A stretch of DNA of 29,706 nucleotides, from positions 1-29,706 of the forward strand of contig JAOAKE010000005.1 of assembly GCA_026413805.1 (NCBI GenBank), written 5' to 3'. This DNA comes from Microcaldota archaeon (lineage in GTDB: Archaea; Micrarchaeota; Micrarchaeia; Anstonellales; Anstonellaceae). The notes beneath the pieces were generated by a model that saw only the letters and a list, made by a program, of their open reading frames with translations, was not told where the DNA came from and made no database searches. A program made the translations under genes and the position numbers. Position 1 is the first letter of the stretch, and each line of letters begins with the position of its first letter. This document shows, in pieces, positions 8,167 to 15,480 of the stretch.

Positions 8167-8838
8167 CTACCTCAGTATTTTTACGGAGAAGTCAGGCTCC
8201 CCCACGATTACTGTCGGCTTTTTGTGGGCGAATATGCCGTTGTCTACAACGCCGGGAATGGAGTTTATCTTGTCCTCAAGGCAAGCGGCGTCTTTTATTT
8301 CTGGAAACTCAGCGTCTATTATCAGGTTGCCGTTGTCCGATACGAATTTTTTCTTTCCAGCCTTTCTTGTCAGCGCACTTTTTGCGCCAAGCAGGGCAAG
8401 GTCGCGCCTTACTGCCTCTTCAGCAAGCGGGATTACCTCCACCGGAACAATCCCTGAAAGGCTCCAAACCCTCTTGCTTGGCCCAACCATGACCACAAAG
8501 CGCTCAGCCCGGTAATCAACTATCTTCTCCCTCACCAGCGCGCCTCCGAGCCCCTTTATCAAGTTCAGCTCTTCATCTACTTGGTCCGCCCCGTCAAATG
8601 CTATGTCTATTTTTTCTACCTCGCCAAACCCCACTATCTTCAAGCCCAGCCTTCTCGCCTGGCGCTCGCTTGCCTTGGAGGTTGCTATGCAGCGAAGCCG
8701 AAGCCTTCTTTTCCTGTTTTCTTTCCCAAGAAGCGAGATAAAAAGCGAGGCGGTGCTCCCGCTCCCAAGCCCAACAACTTGGCCCTTCTCAACAAGCTTG
8801 AGCGCCTCTTTTGCAGCAGCCAGCTTTTCAGCCTCCAT
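8167..8838 (-). CDS. rpiA: Ribose-5-phosphate isomerase A
   Basis: A 223-residue RpiA that interconverts ribose-5-phosphate and ribulose-5-phosphate, supplying ribose for nucleotides. Motifs are VVGLGSGSTASLFI (phosphate loop), FDGADQVDEELNLIKGLGGALVREKIV (catalytic Asp and Lys region) and the C-terminal IPGVVDNGIFA. The ATG at 8838 (MEAEKLAAAKEAL) is preferred over an upstream in-frame start that would add 20 unrelated residues, because it gives the family length and lies 27 nt after a TTTTAA box at about 8861-8870. The first gene of a two-gene operon with the dephospho-CoA kinase, probably leaderless. Confidence 0.95.
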   Translation of the reverse strand: MEAEKLAAAKEALKLVEKGQVVGLGSGSTASLFISLLGKENRKRRLRLRCIATSKASERQARRLGLKIVGFGEVEKIDIAFDGADQVDEELNLIKGLGGALVREKIVDYRAERFVVMVGPSKRVWSLSGIVPVEVIPLAEEAVRRDLALLGAKSALTRKAGKKKFVSDNGNLIIDAEFPEIKDAACLEDKINSIPGVVDNGIFAHKKPTVIVGEPDFSVKILR

Positions 8839-8921
8839 GTAAACAATTGGCAAAGGTAAGGTTAAAACTTTTGCTAAAGCCCCAGAAAGCCTTTTCAATT
8901 GGGCATGGCGCCAAGCCAGCC

Positions 8922-9188
8922 TTACATAATTTGCTCATGGCTCGGTAGAAACCCCAGCTTTCTTTCAGACCCATAGAGCTTGGCAGCCCTCTTAAACCAA
9001 TCCTTGTTTTTCCTTACAAATTCTCTTGCCTTCTCCACTGTGAAGCGCTTGTTGCCGATAAAAAATGGCGCAAGCTCGCCGCTTGCAACTTTCCTTGCTT
9101 GAAAATAAATGACAAATTTGTCTTCAAGGAATACCTTAGTGTTCCTTTCAGGCAAGGGGGGCTTGAACTGTCGGTAGTCAATGCGCAC
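8922..9188 (-). CDS. Small basic protein of unknown function
   Basis: An 88-residue frame rich in Lys, Arg and Phe: KVFLEDKFVIYFQARKVASGELAPFF followed by amphipathic helical sequence FTVEKAREFVRKNKDWFKRAAKLYG. No family is recognised. The start is a GTG 34 nt beyond the 3' end of the RNase P RNA; an AAATAAGG element at about 9214-9222 lies 27-34 nt before it, so a separate leaderless transcript is possible. There is no in-frame ATG near the start. The composition looks protein-like, but the short length and GTG start keep confidence moderate. Confidence 0.55.
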   Translation of the reverse strand: MRIDYRQFKPPLPERNTKVFLEDKFVIYFQARKVASGELAPFFIGNKRFTVEKAREFVRKNKDWFKRAAKLYGSERKLGFLPSHEQIM

Positions 9189-9221
9189 CTTTTGCGTGTG
9201 GCCTATACAATCACCTTATTT

Positions 9222-9478
9222 GAGCGGGGGGTGGTAGCCTGCCTTCTGTTTTCAGATGGCATTAGACTAAGCGGCACATAGGCCTTGCACCGTGCATTTT
9301 TCCCGCAGGCGGGCCGTTTCATCTCTTCCAGCGCATCTCCTTTCGTCATCCTCATCTGCGAAGGAAGGTTGCCGTTTCTGTTCCCGCATTCACCTTAAGT
9401 GATTTTGGGACCTTCCGGTGGGCAGAACTTCCTCCCAACAGCACAGCGGCTGTTCGGTGAGCCATCCTCCCCCCACTC
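9222..9478 (-). ncRNA. rnpB: RNase P RNA (archaeal)
   Basis: The catalytic RNA that trims tRNA 5' leaders. On the minus strand, the 5' end GAGUGGGGGG (9478-9469) pairs with the 3' end CCCCCCGCUC (9231-9222) to form P1 with one G-U pair. A hairpin AACAGC-loop-GCUGUU follows (P3 region). Conserved blocks then appear in order: GGGAGGAAGUUC (CR-I), GGGAACAGAAACGGC, GAGAUGAAACGGCCCGCC and UGCCGCUUAGUCUAAUGCC, all hallmarks of archaeal RNase P RNA. At about 257 nt it is on the short side for archaea. A TTTATTTATG box at 9499-9509 lies about 25 nt before the proposed 5' end. I assigned it by motif order and P1 pairing. Confidence 0.93.
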
Positions 9479-9498
9479 GCCTCTCTATATTGGTTTTC

Positions 9499-9509
9499 AT
9501 AAATAAAAA
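9499..9509 (-). promoter_or_regulatory. TATA box of RNase P RNA gene
   Basis: The minus-strand sequence cttttatttatg has its centre about 25 nt before the P1 5' end at 9478. That spacing supports the proposed RNA start. Confidence 0.7.
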
Positions 9510-9515
9510 GCTTTT

Positions 9516-10628
9516 CTAGCCCTGCTCAGAGTAGCCGTATGCAGCAACAAGCCGCGCGTATTCTCCTTGTAATTTTTTCAAGATTGCTTCTTTGCGCTCT
9601 GCAAACTTCGCCTCAAGGGCTTCTGCTTCCTTTTGGCTTTTTTCCCTTTCTTCTTCCCTTTGCTTCAAGATAGACTCTGCAAGGCGTGTCTCAGCCTTTG
9701 CACGGCGAATGTTAAGCCTGTAGTTGACTACCTTCATGTGCCAGTCAAGGGCAGCCTTCATGCCCTTTAATGCAGCAAACAGCCCAGTCAAAAGCAGGGC
9801 AGCTGCAACCCCTACGCTTTCCTTTGGGATGCTTGAAAGGTAGGGAATTGTTTTTACCAGCTCGCCTATCCAGTCGGTTAGCCCTGCAGCGGCAGTGAGC
9901 GCACCTCCTATTGGCAGCGCAACTGTCTTTAGGAACTGCTCCATTGATGGCAGCCTTTTTTCCACTACCCATTCGAGAGTCTTTTTCTTTTCCTCATAAG
10001 TTTTTGCAATTGCCTCAAGCTCGCGCGCCCTCCTCTCCTCAAGAAGCTGCAATTTCTTCTCAGCCCTTCCTGCAAGCTCTGCGCGCCTTTCATCCAGCCT
10101 TTTTTTCTCTTGGGCAATTTCCTGAGCGCAGATGAATGCAAGCGCCTTTATGTCGCGCATGAACGCCAGCCCCTTTGTGCGCTCTTCTCCTTCCAAGCAA
10201 AGCATGGCCTTGGCAAAGCTTGGCTTGTGCATAGCTTGTTGGGCCAAAAGCTCCTCATTTTTCGGGTCCTTGCGCAGCAGCCAGCCAATGTAATAATACT
10301 CCACAAAGTCCAAAGCCTGCCTGAGACTTATCGGCGCCACTTTTTTTTCATCTAACAAGACCCCATATTTCTTTGTTATCCTGCTTGCATGGGCTGCAGC
10401 GCTAGGCACTGCACAGGCATCGCCTCTTTTTTCAGTGGCGTTTTGCAGGAAATATAATGAGAGTTTCCTAGCAATCTCCTGCAAGGCGCTTGCCTTTTGG
10501 GGCGCTCTTGGAAGGGTTAGGGCGACGGCTTTGCTTTCGCAATGTCCTCCAATGCATTTACGTTCCGTCGCGTTGTTTTGGTTTGTCCATGGCGGTTGCA
10601 GCGGACGGAACGCAGCGCTTCCTCCCAT
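9516..10628 (-). CDS. Coiled-coil protein with central membrane hairpin, unknown function
   Basis: Up to 370 residues. Residues ~100-225 are helical and become a charged coiled coil (AQEIAQEKKRLDERRAELAG and on). Two hydrophobic segments follow at ~234-252 and ~271-291, split by a short loop containing TDWIGELVKTIPYL. A second charged coiled coil covers ~305-360. This predicts a membrane hairpin with both coiled coils on the same side. The next gene upstream has the same order of parts, so the two look like a functional or diverged paralogous pair. The ATG at 10628 follows a TATTTATTTTTT box at about 10670-10684. However, the first ~45 residues have odd composition (Pro, Cys, Trp) and the DNA there contains a 9-bp inverted repeat, so the true start may be downstream or the N-terminus frameshifted. 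Function unknown. Confidence 0.8.
   Translation of the reverse strand: MGGSAAFRPLQPPWTNQNNATERKCIGGHCESKAVALTLPRAPQKASALQEIARKLSLYFLQNATEKRGDACAVPSAAAHASRITKKYGVLLDEKKVAPISLRQALDFVEYYYIGWLLRKDPKNEELLAQQAMHKPSFAKAMLCLEGEERTKGLAFMRDIKALAFICAQEIAQEKKRLDERRAELAGRAEKKLQLLEERRARELEAIAKTYEEKKKTLEWVVEKRLPSMEQFLKTVALPIGGALTAAAGLTDWIGELVKTIPYLSSIPKESVGVAAALLLTGLFAALKGMKAALDWHMKVVNYRLNIRRAKAETRLAESILKQREEEREKSQKEAEALEAKFAERKEAILKKLQGEYARLVAAYGYSEQG
10561..10612. repeat. Inverted repeat inside the N-terminal part of the coiled-coil gene
   Basis: cgttccgtc at 10561-10569 and gacggaacg at 10604-10612 are perfect 9-bp inverted copies around a 34-nt loop. They fall in the segment where the reading frame of the coiled-coil gene looks least protein-like. 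Confidence 0.6.
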
Positions 10629-10790
10629 ACGCTCGCCTTTCCGTCAGCCTGCTCCAGCCTAATTTTCTTGGAAAAAATAAATACAGATTGTGTTTTGGAC
10701 TTTACATTTAGTCTAACTTGAATTTGGCGCTTGGCGGACAATTTCGCCATTTAAAAATAGTTGCATATGAAACAAAAAATTTCATATAGG

Positions 10791-11783
10791 CTATGCCTGC
10801 CCCTCCCCTGTCCCAAGCGATTCTTTTTGGCTTTCAATCCTTGCCTTTATGTAGTCTGGCAGGTCAAGGGAAGCAGGGAACAAGTCCCGTATTGTCTCAG
10901 GAAGCGTCTGCCGTATTTTGTTTATCCTTTGGTTTACCACTGCCCATATCCGCCTTACGTCCCTGGAAAGCGCATGCTTTTTCAATTCATCATCCCCGCT
11001 CCTGTCCAGCTCATTGTGATAGCCGAACTCTGCTGAAATGCCTAAGGCAATCTGCTGCACAATTGCCCGTATTGCAATCCTGACCTTTCCCTCTTCTTGT
11101 AGGAGCGAATCTAAAATTTCATCGCGCTTTAGTTTCGTTCTGTGGCTCGCAAAAACAGCAAGCTTGTTCACAGCCCAGCTTATCCCAACCATTGCAAAAA
11201 GCCCTCCAAGATATGCCGCCATCTCGCCTATTCCTTGCATTGTTTGCGGGAAAAGCCCCTTTACAAGAGAAACTATTTCGCGCCAGCCGCCTGTCAGCTC
11301 GCTTCCAACAGCAACAGCAGGCCCTGCAAGCCAGGGCATCCACTTTTTCATCCATACAAATATGTTCCCTGCCTTCAGCTTCTCGCTTGTGTAGGCAGTT
11401 ATCTCATCTACTTTTGCATGCCAGCGAGACTGAAGGGATTGGAAGGAGTTTGTCAGGTTAACCATATGGGCAAAGAGGGCATCATAGTACTTCGCTGCAT
11501 TTTCAAGCTCCAGCGCCCTTGGCGAGGAAGGGTTCTTCTTTATTTCATCTTCAAGCTCTTTTTCAGCCTTGTCCTTCCATAACTTGAACTTTTCCAAAAA
11601 AATTTCCGCCCGCTTTCTCTTGTCTTCTTTGCTTGAAACAATGTCCACGATGTTGTCAGCATATCCCAAAAGGGAAAACATCGGCAGGGGGGCTTTTTTT
11701 GAGTTGAAAGGCTTTTTCTCGCCCGGTGGGTAATGGTATCTGCCCTTTCCCATTTGGCCAGAAGCGAGTTGGAACACAAGCAT
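10791..11783 (-). CDS. Second coiled-coil/membrane-hairpin protein, unknown function
   Basis: A 330-residue protein. The N-terminal half is helical and charged (KEDKRKRAEIFLEKFKLWKDKAEKELEDEI). Two hydrophobic segments lie at ~147-164 (WMPWLAGPAVAVGSEL) and ~186-206 (AAYLGGLFAMVGISWAVNKL), separated by GGWREIVSLVKGLFP. The charged helical region HRTKLKRDEILDSLLQEEGK follows. The order helix, hairpin with GW.E.V.LVK, basic HR/YR helix matches the downstream neighbour. The start was placed at the ATG at 11783 because GGGGAGGA lies just before it and a TTTAAATA box lies 37 nt upstream; an earlier in-frame start would overlap that promoter. It is divergent from ABCE1. No family is recognised. Confidence 0.85.
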   Translation of the reverse strand: MLVFQLASGQMGKGRYHYPPGEKKPFNSKKAPLPMFSLLGYADNIVDIVSSKEDKRKRAEIFLEKFKLWKDKAEKELEDEIKKNPSSPRALELENAAKYYDALFAHMVNLTNSFQSLQSRWHAKVDEITAYTSEKLKAGNIFVWMKKWMPWLAGPAVAVGSELTGGWREIVSLVKGLFPQTMQGIGEMAAYLGGLFAMVGISWAVNKLAVFASHRTKLKRDEILDSLLQEEGKVRIAIRAIVQQIALGISAEFGYHNELDRSGDDELKKHALSRDVRRIWAVVNQRINKIRQTLPETIRDLFPASLDLPDYIKARIESQKESLGTGEGQA

Positions 11784-11813
11784 GGCATCCTCCCCGGTTA
11801 ATTTGTGGCAAAA

Positions 11814-11827
11814 AGTGTATTTAAAAC
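11814..11827. promoter_or_regulatory. Bidirectional TATA element between membrane-hairpin gene and ABCE1
   Basis: The block gtgtatttaaaact is centred at about 11820. It lies 37 nt from the minus-strand ATG at 11783, which has a GGAGG site in a short leader. It is about 90 nt from the ABCE1 ATG at 11910, implying a leader of about 60 nt there. Confidence 0.55.
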
Positions 11828-11909
11828 TATCATTCCACCTGAGGCAACAGGAAAAAATCACAAGCCTCTTAAAGCCCTTGGCACGAATAGTGAGGCTGGA
11901 GATGTCAAG

Positions 11910-13679
11910 ATGAAATTTTTCGGCAAGACCAGGATTGCAATAATTGAGCGGGAAAAATGCCTCAAAGAGCGCTGCGGCTACCTGTGTGCCAAGGTCTGCC
12001 CAGGAGTGCGCATGGGCGAGGAAACAGTAGTGGTGGACAAAGAAGGCTACCCTGTCATTTCAGAGCAGCTTTGCACGGGCTGCGGCATCTGCCCAAAAAA
12101 ATGCCCGGCCGACTGCATAATAATAATCAACCTGGCAGAAGAGCGGCAATTCCCGCTGTATCAGTATGGGCCAAATACCTTTAGGCTTTATGGCCTGCCC
12201 CTTCCCCAGCAAGGGGTGGTAGGGCTGATAGGCAAAAACGGGATTGGAAAGAGCACTGCAATAAAGCTTATGGCAGGGCAAATCCCGCCCAACTTTGCAG
12301 AATTTGGAAAAAAGCACACAAGCGAGGAGATCCTTGGGCGCCTTCCACCTGAGCTTCGCAACTATTTTTCAACCATCCACAGCCGCCAGCTGAAAGTTTC
12401 CCTCAAGCCCCAAAACATAGGCAAAATAGCCGAGGTATTTTCAGGCACTGTGAAGGAGCTTCTTGAAAAAAACGACGAGCGCAAAGCGATGCAAAAGGCA
12501 GTTGAGCTGTTTGCCCTTTCAAAAGTCCTTGAGAGGGAAGTTCCCCAGCTTTCAGGCGGCGAGCTTCAGCGGGTGGCAGTGGCAGTTGCCTACTGCAAGG
12601 AGGCAGACATCTACTACTTTGACGAGCCAGCGGCTTATTTAGATGTTAAGCAGCGGCTTGCCTGCGCGCGGGCACTAAAAGAGCTTTCGCAGTCAAAAAA
12701 AGTAGTGGTGGTGGAGCACGACCTTGCAATTTTTGACTACCTTTCAGACTACGTCCATGTTTTCTTCGGGCAGGAGAATGCCTACGGAATAGTTTCGGGT
12801 GTTAAGTCTGCAAGGAGCGGAATCAACGAATACCTGGACGGATTTCTGTCAGATGAAAACACAAGGTTCAGGGACCACCCGATAAGCTTTTCAGTCTCTT
12901 CAGTTTCTGAGGCAAAGGGCATAAAATCCAAGTTTTCCTACCCTGCGCTTGAGAAGTCCATAGGGGATTTCCAGCTTTCTTGCGAGGCAGGGAGCATAAT
13001 GGAAGGGGAAATAATTGGGATGCTTGGCGAGAATGCCATGGGAAAGACGCTTTTTATGAAGATGATTGCCGGCGTTGAAAAGCCGGACAACTGCCAGCTT
13101 AGCTTAGCCCTCCGCCTTTCTTACAAGCCGCAGCAGCTCCATAAGCCAGAGGCAGTGGAGGTAGCGGAGCTCTTTTCAGCTCCAGGGCTTGACGCCTATG
13201 TTTCAGAGCAGGCTCGCAGGCGGCTCGGCATAAATTCTCTCATGGACAAGCGGGCAGACCTGCTTTCAGGCGGCGAGCTTCAGCGTGTGGCAGTTGCCCT
13301 CGCCCTCTCGCGCGAGGCAGACATCTATTTGTTTGACGAGCCTTCTGCATTTATGGACATTGAGCAGAGGCTGGAGTTTGCAGACTTGCTTCGCAAAACA
13401 ATAGAGGGCAGCAAAAAATCTGCATTTGTAATTGACCATGACTTGGTCCTTCTGGATGCCATCTCTTCTCGCATGGTGATTTTTTCAGGCGAGCCTTCAG
13501 CCAAGGGCCATGCCTCTGCCCCACTGGGCAAGCGCGAGGGCATGAATTCCTTCTTAAAGTCAGTTGGCATCACCCTTCGGCGCGATAAGGACAGCAAGCG
13601 CCCACGGATAAATAAAGAGGGCTCGGTGCTGGACAGGGAGCAAAAAGAGGCAGGCGAATTCTATTATTATGAGAATTAG
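11910..13679 (+). CDS. ABCE1/RLI ribosome recycling ATPase
   Basis: A 589-residue ABCE1, the essential factor that splits archaeal ribosomes after termination with aRF1/Pelota. Two N-terminal [4Fe-4S] sites are seen: C17, C22, C26, C30 (CLKERCGYLCAKVC) and CTGCGICPKKCPADC. NBD1 has Walker A GKNGIGKST, signature LSGGELQRVAVAVAY and Walker B IYYFDEP. NBD2 has GENAMGKT, LSGGELQRVAVALAL and IYLFDEP. The C-terminus shows the family ending around RRDKDSKRPRINKEGS. The ATG at 11910 is chosen because it gives the family N-terminus and follows GGAG at good spacing; a GTG at 11805 would overlap the promoter. The stop overlaps the convergent gene by 4 nt. Confidence 0.97.
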   Translation: MKFFGKTRIAIIEREKCLKERCGYLCAKVCPGVRMGEETVVVDKEGYPVISEQLCTGCGICPKKCPADCIIIINLAEERQFPLYQYGPNTFRLYGLPLPQQGVVGLIGKNGIGKSTAIKLMAGQIPPNFAEFGKKHTSEEILGRLPPELRNYFSTIHSRQLKVSLKPQNIGKIAEVFSGTVKELLEKNDERKAMQKAVELFALSKVLEREVPQLSGGELQRVAVAVAYCKEADIYYFDEPAAYLDVKQRLACARALKELSQSKKVVVVEHDLAIFDYLSDYVHVFFGQENAYGIVSGVKSARSGINEYLDGFLSDENTRFRDHPISFSVSSVSEAKGIKSKFSYPALEKSIGDFQLSCEAGSIMEGEIIGMLGENAMGKTLFMKMIAGVEKPDNCQLSLALRLSYKPQQLHKPEAVEVAELFSAPGLDAYVSEQARRRLGINSLMDKRADLLSGGELQRVAVALALSREADIYLFDEPSAFMDIEQRLEFADLLRKTIEGSKKSAFVIDHDLVLLDAISSRMVIFSGEPSAKGHASAPLGKREGMNSFLKSVGITLRRDKDSKRPRINKEGSVLDREQKEAGEFYYYEN

Positions 13680-14347
13680 CCCTTTGGCGCAGGCTCAGCA
13701 GACGTGCTTTCCTTTACCTCAAGCACCTTGTTTTCCGATTTTGAAAGCAGCACAACCCACTCATACCAATCAGTTGGCCTTTGGCCGCCGTCAACAAGGT
13801 ATCTGTCCCAGCTCTTTTTCAGCGAGTCTGACCTCCATTTTACTATCCAGACGCCAACATAGCCTCCGTAATTTTCTTTATATTCCACGGTTGCCTTTGC
13901 GTCTGAATATTTTTTCAGAAAGCTTGCCAATTTTTCGGCTCCTGGGTAAGTGTGCGAGGCAATTATCGCCTCTTCAGGATAGGCAATAACGCAGACATCT
14001 ACATTCAGGCAAACCCTGCAGCCCTTTGTTATATACTCGGGGGGCTGGGCTACAAAGTTTTTGGGAGGGTAGTCATAATAGACATGAATCCTTTCAGGGC
14101 ATGGTGAGTCTATATTTTCAGTCACGCGCGCTTTTAGTTGGTAATAGGAAAGCCCGTCGCTTCCTACCATCGGCACTATTTCTATGATTTCCCTGACATC
14201 TGCGTTAGGGTAGCGCTGGCTTAAATCTTCAAGGAAAAACTTGCGGGCATCCTCTTCGGTCATTGGGTAAGGCGGCTTGGAAAATACCAGCCAGCCTATC
14301 GCTATGGCAAGCAGCACCATGATTACAAGCAGCACAGATGTCTTCAT
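13676..14347 (-). CDS. Membrane-anchored extracytoplasmic protein, unknown function
   Basis: A 223-residue protein from the ATG at 14347. An N-terminal transmembrane anchor (TSVLLVIMVLLAIAIGWLVF, about residues 3-22) precedes a ~200-residue soluble domain. That domain has several aromatic strands (GLSYYQLKARVTEN, RIHVYYDYPP, YGGYVGVWIVKW) and a CRVCLNVDVC cluster that could form disulfides outside the cell. Upstream ATGs at 14386 and earlier exist in frame, but the TATA element at 14368-14382 would lie inside them and is 28 nt from 14347, so a leaderless start at 14347 fits best. It is convergent with ABCE1 and divergent from tRNA-His. No family is recognised. Confidence 0.78.
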   Translation of the reverse strand: MKTSVLLVIMVLLAIAIGWLVFSKPPYPMTEEDARKFFLEDLSQRYPNADVREIIEIVPMVGSDGLSYYQLKARVTENIDSPCPERIHVYYDYPPKNFVAQPPEYITKGCRVCLNVDVCVIAYPEEAIIASHTYPGAEKLASFLKKYSDAKATVEYKENYGGYVGVWIVKWRSDSLKKSWDRYLVDGGQRPTDWYEWVVLLSKSENKVLEVKESTSAEPAPKG

Positions 14348-14367
14348 ATTGCTAAATTCTCTAATTA

Positions 14368-14382
14368 GGTTTAATTTATTTT
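14368..14382. promoter_or_regulatory. Bidirectional TATA element for tRNA-His and the divergent membrane protein
   Basis: ggtttaatttatttt is centred about 30 nt before tRNA-His on the plus strand. It is about 28 nt before the minus-strand ATG at 14347. Confidence 0.6.
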
Positions 14383-14404
14383 GCATGGCTAAATCTTTCC
14401 TTGC

Positions 14405-14476
14405 GGCCACGGTGGTGTAACGGTAGCACGGGGGCCTGTGGAGCCCTTAGTCCGAGTTCGAGTCTCGGCTGTGGCC
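14405..14476 (+). tRNA. tRNA-His(GTG)
   Basis: A cloverleaf folds by hand. The acceptor is GCCACGG (14406-14412) with CTGTGGC (14469-14475). The D arm is GTG/CAC. The anticodon stem is GGGGC/GCCCT with loop CTGTGGA, anticodon GTG at 14438-14440. The T arm is CCGAG-TTCGAGT-CTCGG. G at 14405 can serve as the histidine-specific G-1 opposite C73 at 14476, which fits histidine identity. No intron is needed. The 3' CCA is not fully encoded. Confidence 0.95.
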
Positions 14477-14478
14477 CA

Positions 14479-14612
14479 CGAGAAACCCCACGCTACGAGA
14501 AACCCCACGCTCATCCCATGGTGGTTTCTACGGTACTTCCCCAATGGTCTTCTGAGTTTCGAGAAACCCCACGCTCATCCCTTGGTGGTTTCTACGGTAC
14601 TTCCCCAATGGT
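14479..14612 (+). repeat. Tandem palindromic repeat, 64-bp period, downstream of tRNA-His
   Basis: A 53-nt unit beginning cgagaaaccccacgct occurs at 14496-14548 and 14560-14612 with one substitution. The first 16 nt also occur alone at 14479-14494. Within each unit agaaacc and ggtttct are inverted, so each copy can fold as a hairpin; the unit ends cggtacttccccaatggt. The remainder of the gap up to 14703 contains only the protease promoter, a TATATATTTTAAA element at about 14657-14670. Confidence 0.9.
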
Positions 14613-14703
14613 TGCCTGAAAATGCGCTCTAGATGAAAAAAGCCAAGTTTCAGGCTATATATATTTTAAATGTGCGTCCTCCAAAAAATACACAAGTGAG
14701 TAT

Positions 14704-15405
14704 ATGAAGCGACAAATTCTTTATCTAGGGATTGTTGCCCTTATTCTTTTTTCCCCTCTGTGCTTTGCAGAGGCGCCTCCATGGGCAAATAGTGATGATA
14801 AAAGCGTTGAGAAGTTGGAGTTTGTCCACTATGTAAAGCCAAAAAGCCAAGAGAGTTCAGCAAGGGACAAGGATTGCTACAAGCTGATGGGGATAAAGTG
14901 GGGCGTTCTGCCTGTGAATTATGTTATCAACCCTGCAAACCCGCAGGGGCTTGATGAGAGCTTCATTGCAAATGCCATTTTCTCTTCGGCAGAGGCATGG
15001 GATTCAGCTACCTCAAAGGAGCTTTCGGGGAGCTATTCAATTGACTATTCTGCCCAATATGGCGTGCGGGACGATAAGAATTCTTTAGTCTTTGGAAGCC
15101 TTTCACAGGGCAATGTAATAGCAATGACTGCTGTTTGGTATGCTCCTAAAACAAAGCGGATTTTGGAGTTTGACATAGTGTTTAATACCAATTATCAATG
15201 GGGGGATGCGACTTTAGATTCTTCTCGCATGGACTTGCAAAACATCGCAACCCATGAGCTTGGCCATGCATTCGGGCTGGGAGACCTCTATCTTTCTTCT
15301 TGCTCAGCAGTTACGATGTTTGGGTATTCTGCGGCAGGAGAAACCTCCAAGCGAAGTTTGGAGCAGCCTGACATAGCAGGCCTGCAAAGGATTTATGGGG
15401 CATAG
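14704..15405 (+). CDS. Secreted matrixin-like zinc metalloprotease
   Basis: A 233-residue protein. Residues 1-22 are a signal peptide (basic MKRQ, then ILYLGIVALILFSPLCFA). The catalytic site is HELGHAFGLGD, about residues 182-192: two His and an Asp in the third zinc-ligand position where most matrixins have His. The Met-turn is probably SAVTMFGYS. The C-terminal EQPDIAGLQRIYG is the standard end of the peptidase M10 fold. It is expected to act outside the membrane on unknown proteins; there is no obvious propeptide with a cysteine switch. The ATG follows a TATA box by about 37 nt. The catalytic class is well supported; the substrate is unknown. Confidence 0.88.
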   Translation: MKRQILYLGIVALILFSPLCFAEAPPWANSDDKSVEKLEFVHYVKPKSQESSARDKDCYKLMGIKWGVLPVNYVINPANPQGLDESFIANAIFSSAEAWDSATSKELSGSYSIDYSAQYGVRDDKNSLVFGSLSQGNVIAMTAVWYAPKTKRILEFDIVFNTNYQWGDATLDSSRMDLQNIATHELGHAFGLGDLYLSSCSAVTMFGYSAAGETSKRSLEQPDIAGLQRIYGA

Positions 15406-15442
15406 CTGCAACCGACAGCTTTTTCCAAAAGCCCCATAGTCT

Positions 15443-15452
15443 GTTTTTAATC
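15443..15452 (+). promoter_or_regulatory. TATA box of the tRNA-Met gene
   Basis: The sequence gtttttaatc lies about 30 nt before the tRNA 5' end at 15479. That is normal archaeal promoter spacing for a tRNA transcribed with little or no leader. Confidence 0.55.
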
Positions 15453-15459
15453 TCTTTCT

Positions 15460-15480
15460 GCACAAATGAAGCATTTGTGC
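15460..15480 (+). repeat. Perfect 9-bp inverted repeat at the tRNA-Met 5' boundary
   Basis: gcacaaatg (15460-15468) and catttgtgc (15472-15480) are perfect inverted copies with a 3-nt loop. The last two bases are also the first two of the tRNA. It could be the terminator of the protease gene, or a leader hairpin next to the RNase P cleavage site. Confidence 0.7.

Noticed and set aside
7660..8457. A 265-residue plus-strand frame
   Set aside because: It lies opposite the dephospho-CoA kinase and rpiA genes, which have clear family motifs.
11805..11909. GTG start adding 35 residues to ABCE1
   Set aside because: The extension overlaps the TATA element and is absent from the family; the ATG at 11910 restores the usual N-terminus.
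14479..14612. CRISPR array
   Set aside because: Only two full units with conserved sequence throughout; there are no unique spacers between short repeats and no cas gene in the window.
14401..14632. Overlapping frames of 64-72 residues starting at tRNA-His
   Set aside because: They run through the tRNA and the tandem repeat; the repeated peptide simply mirrors the DNA repeat.
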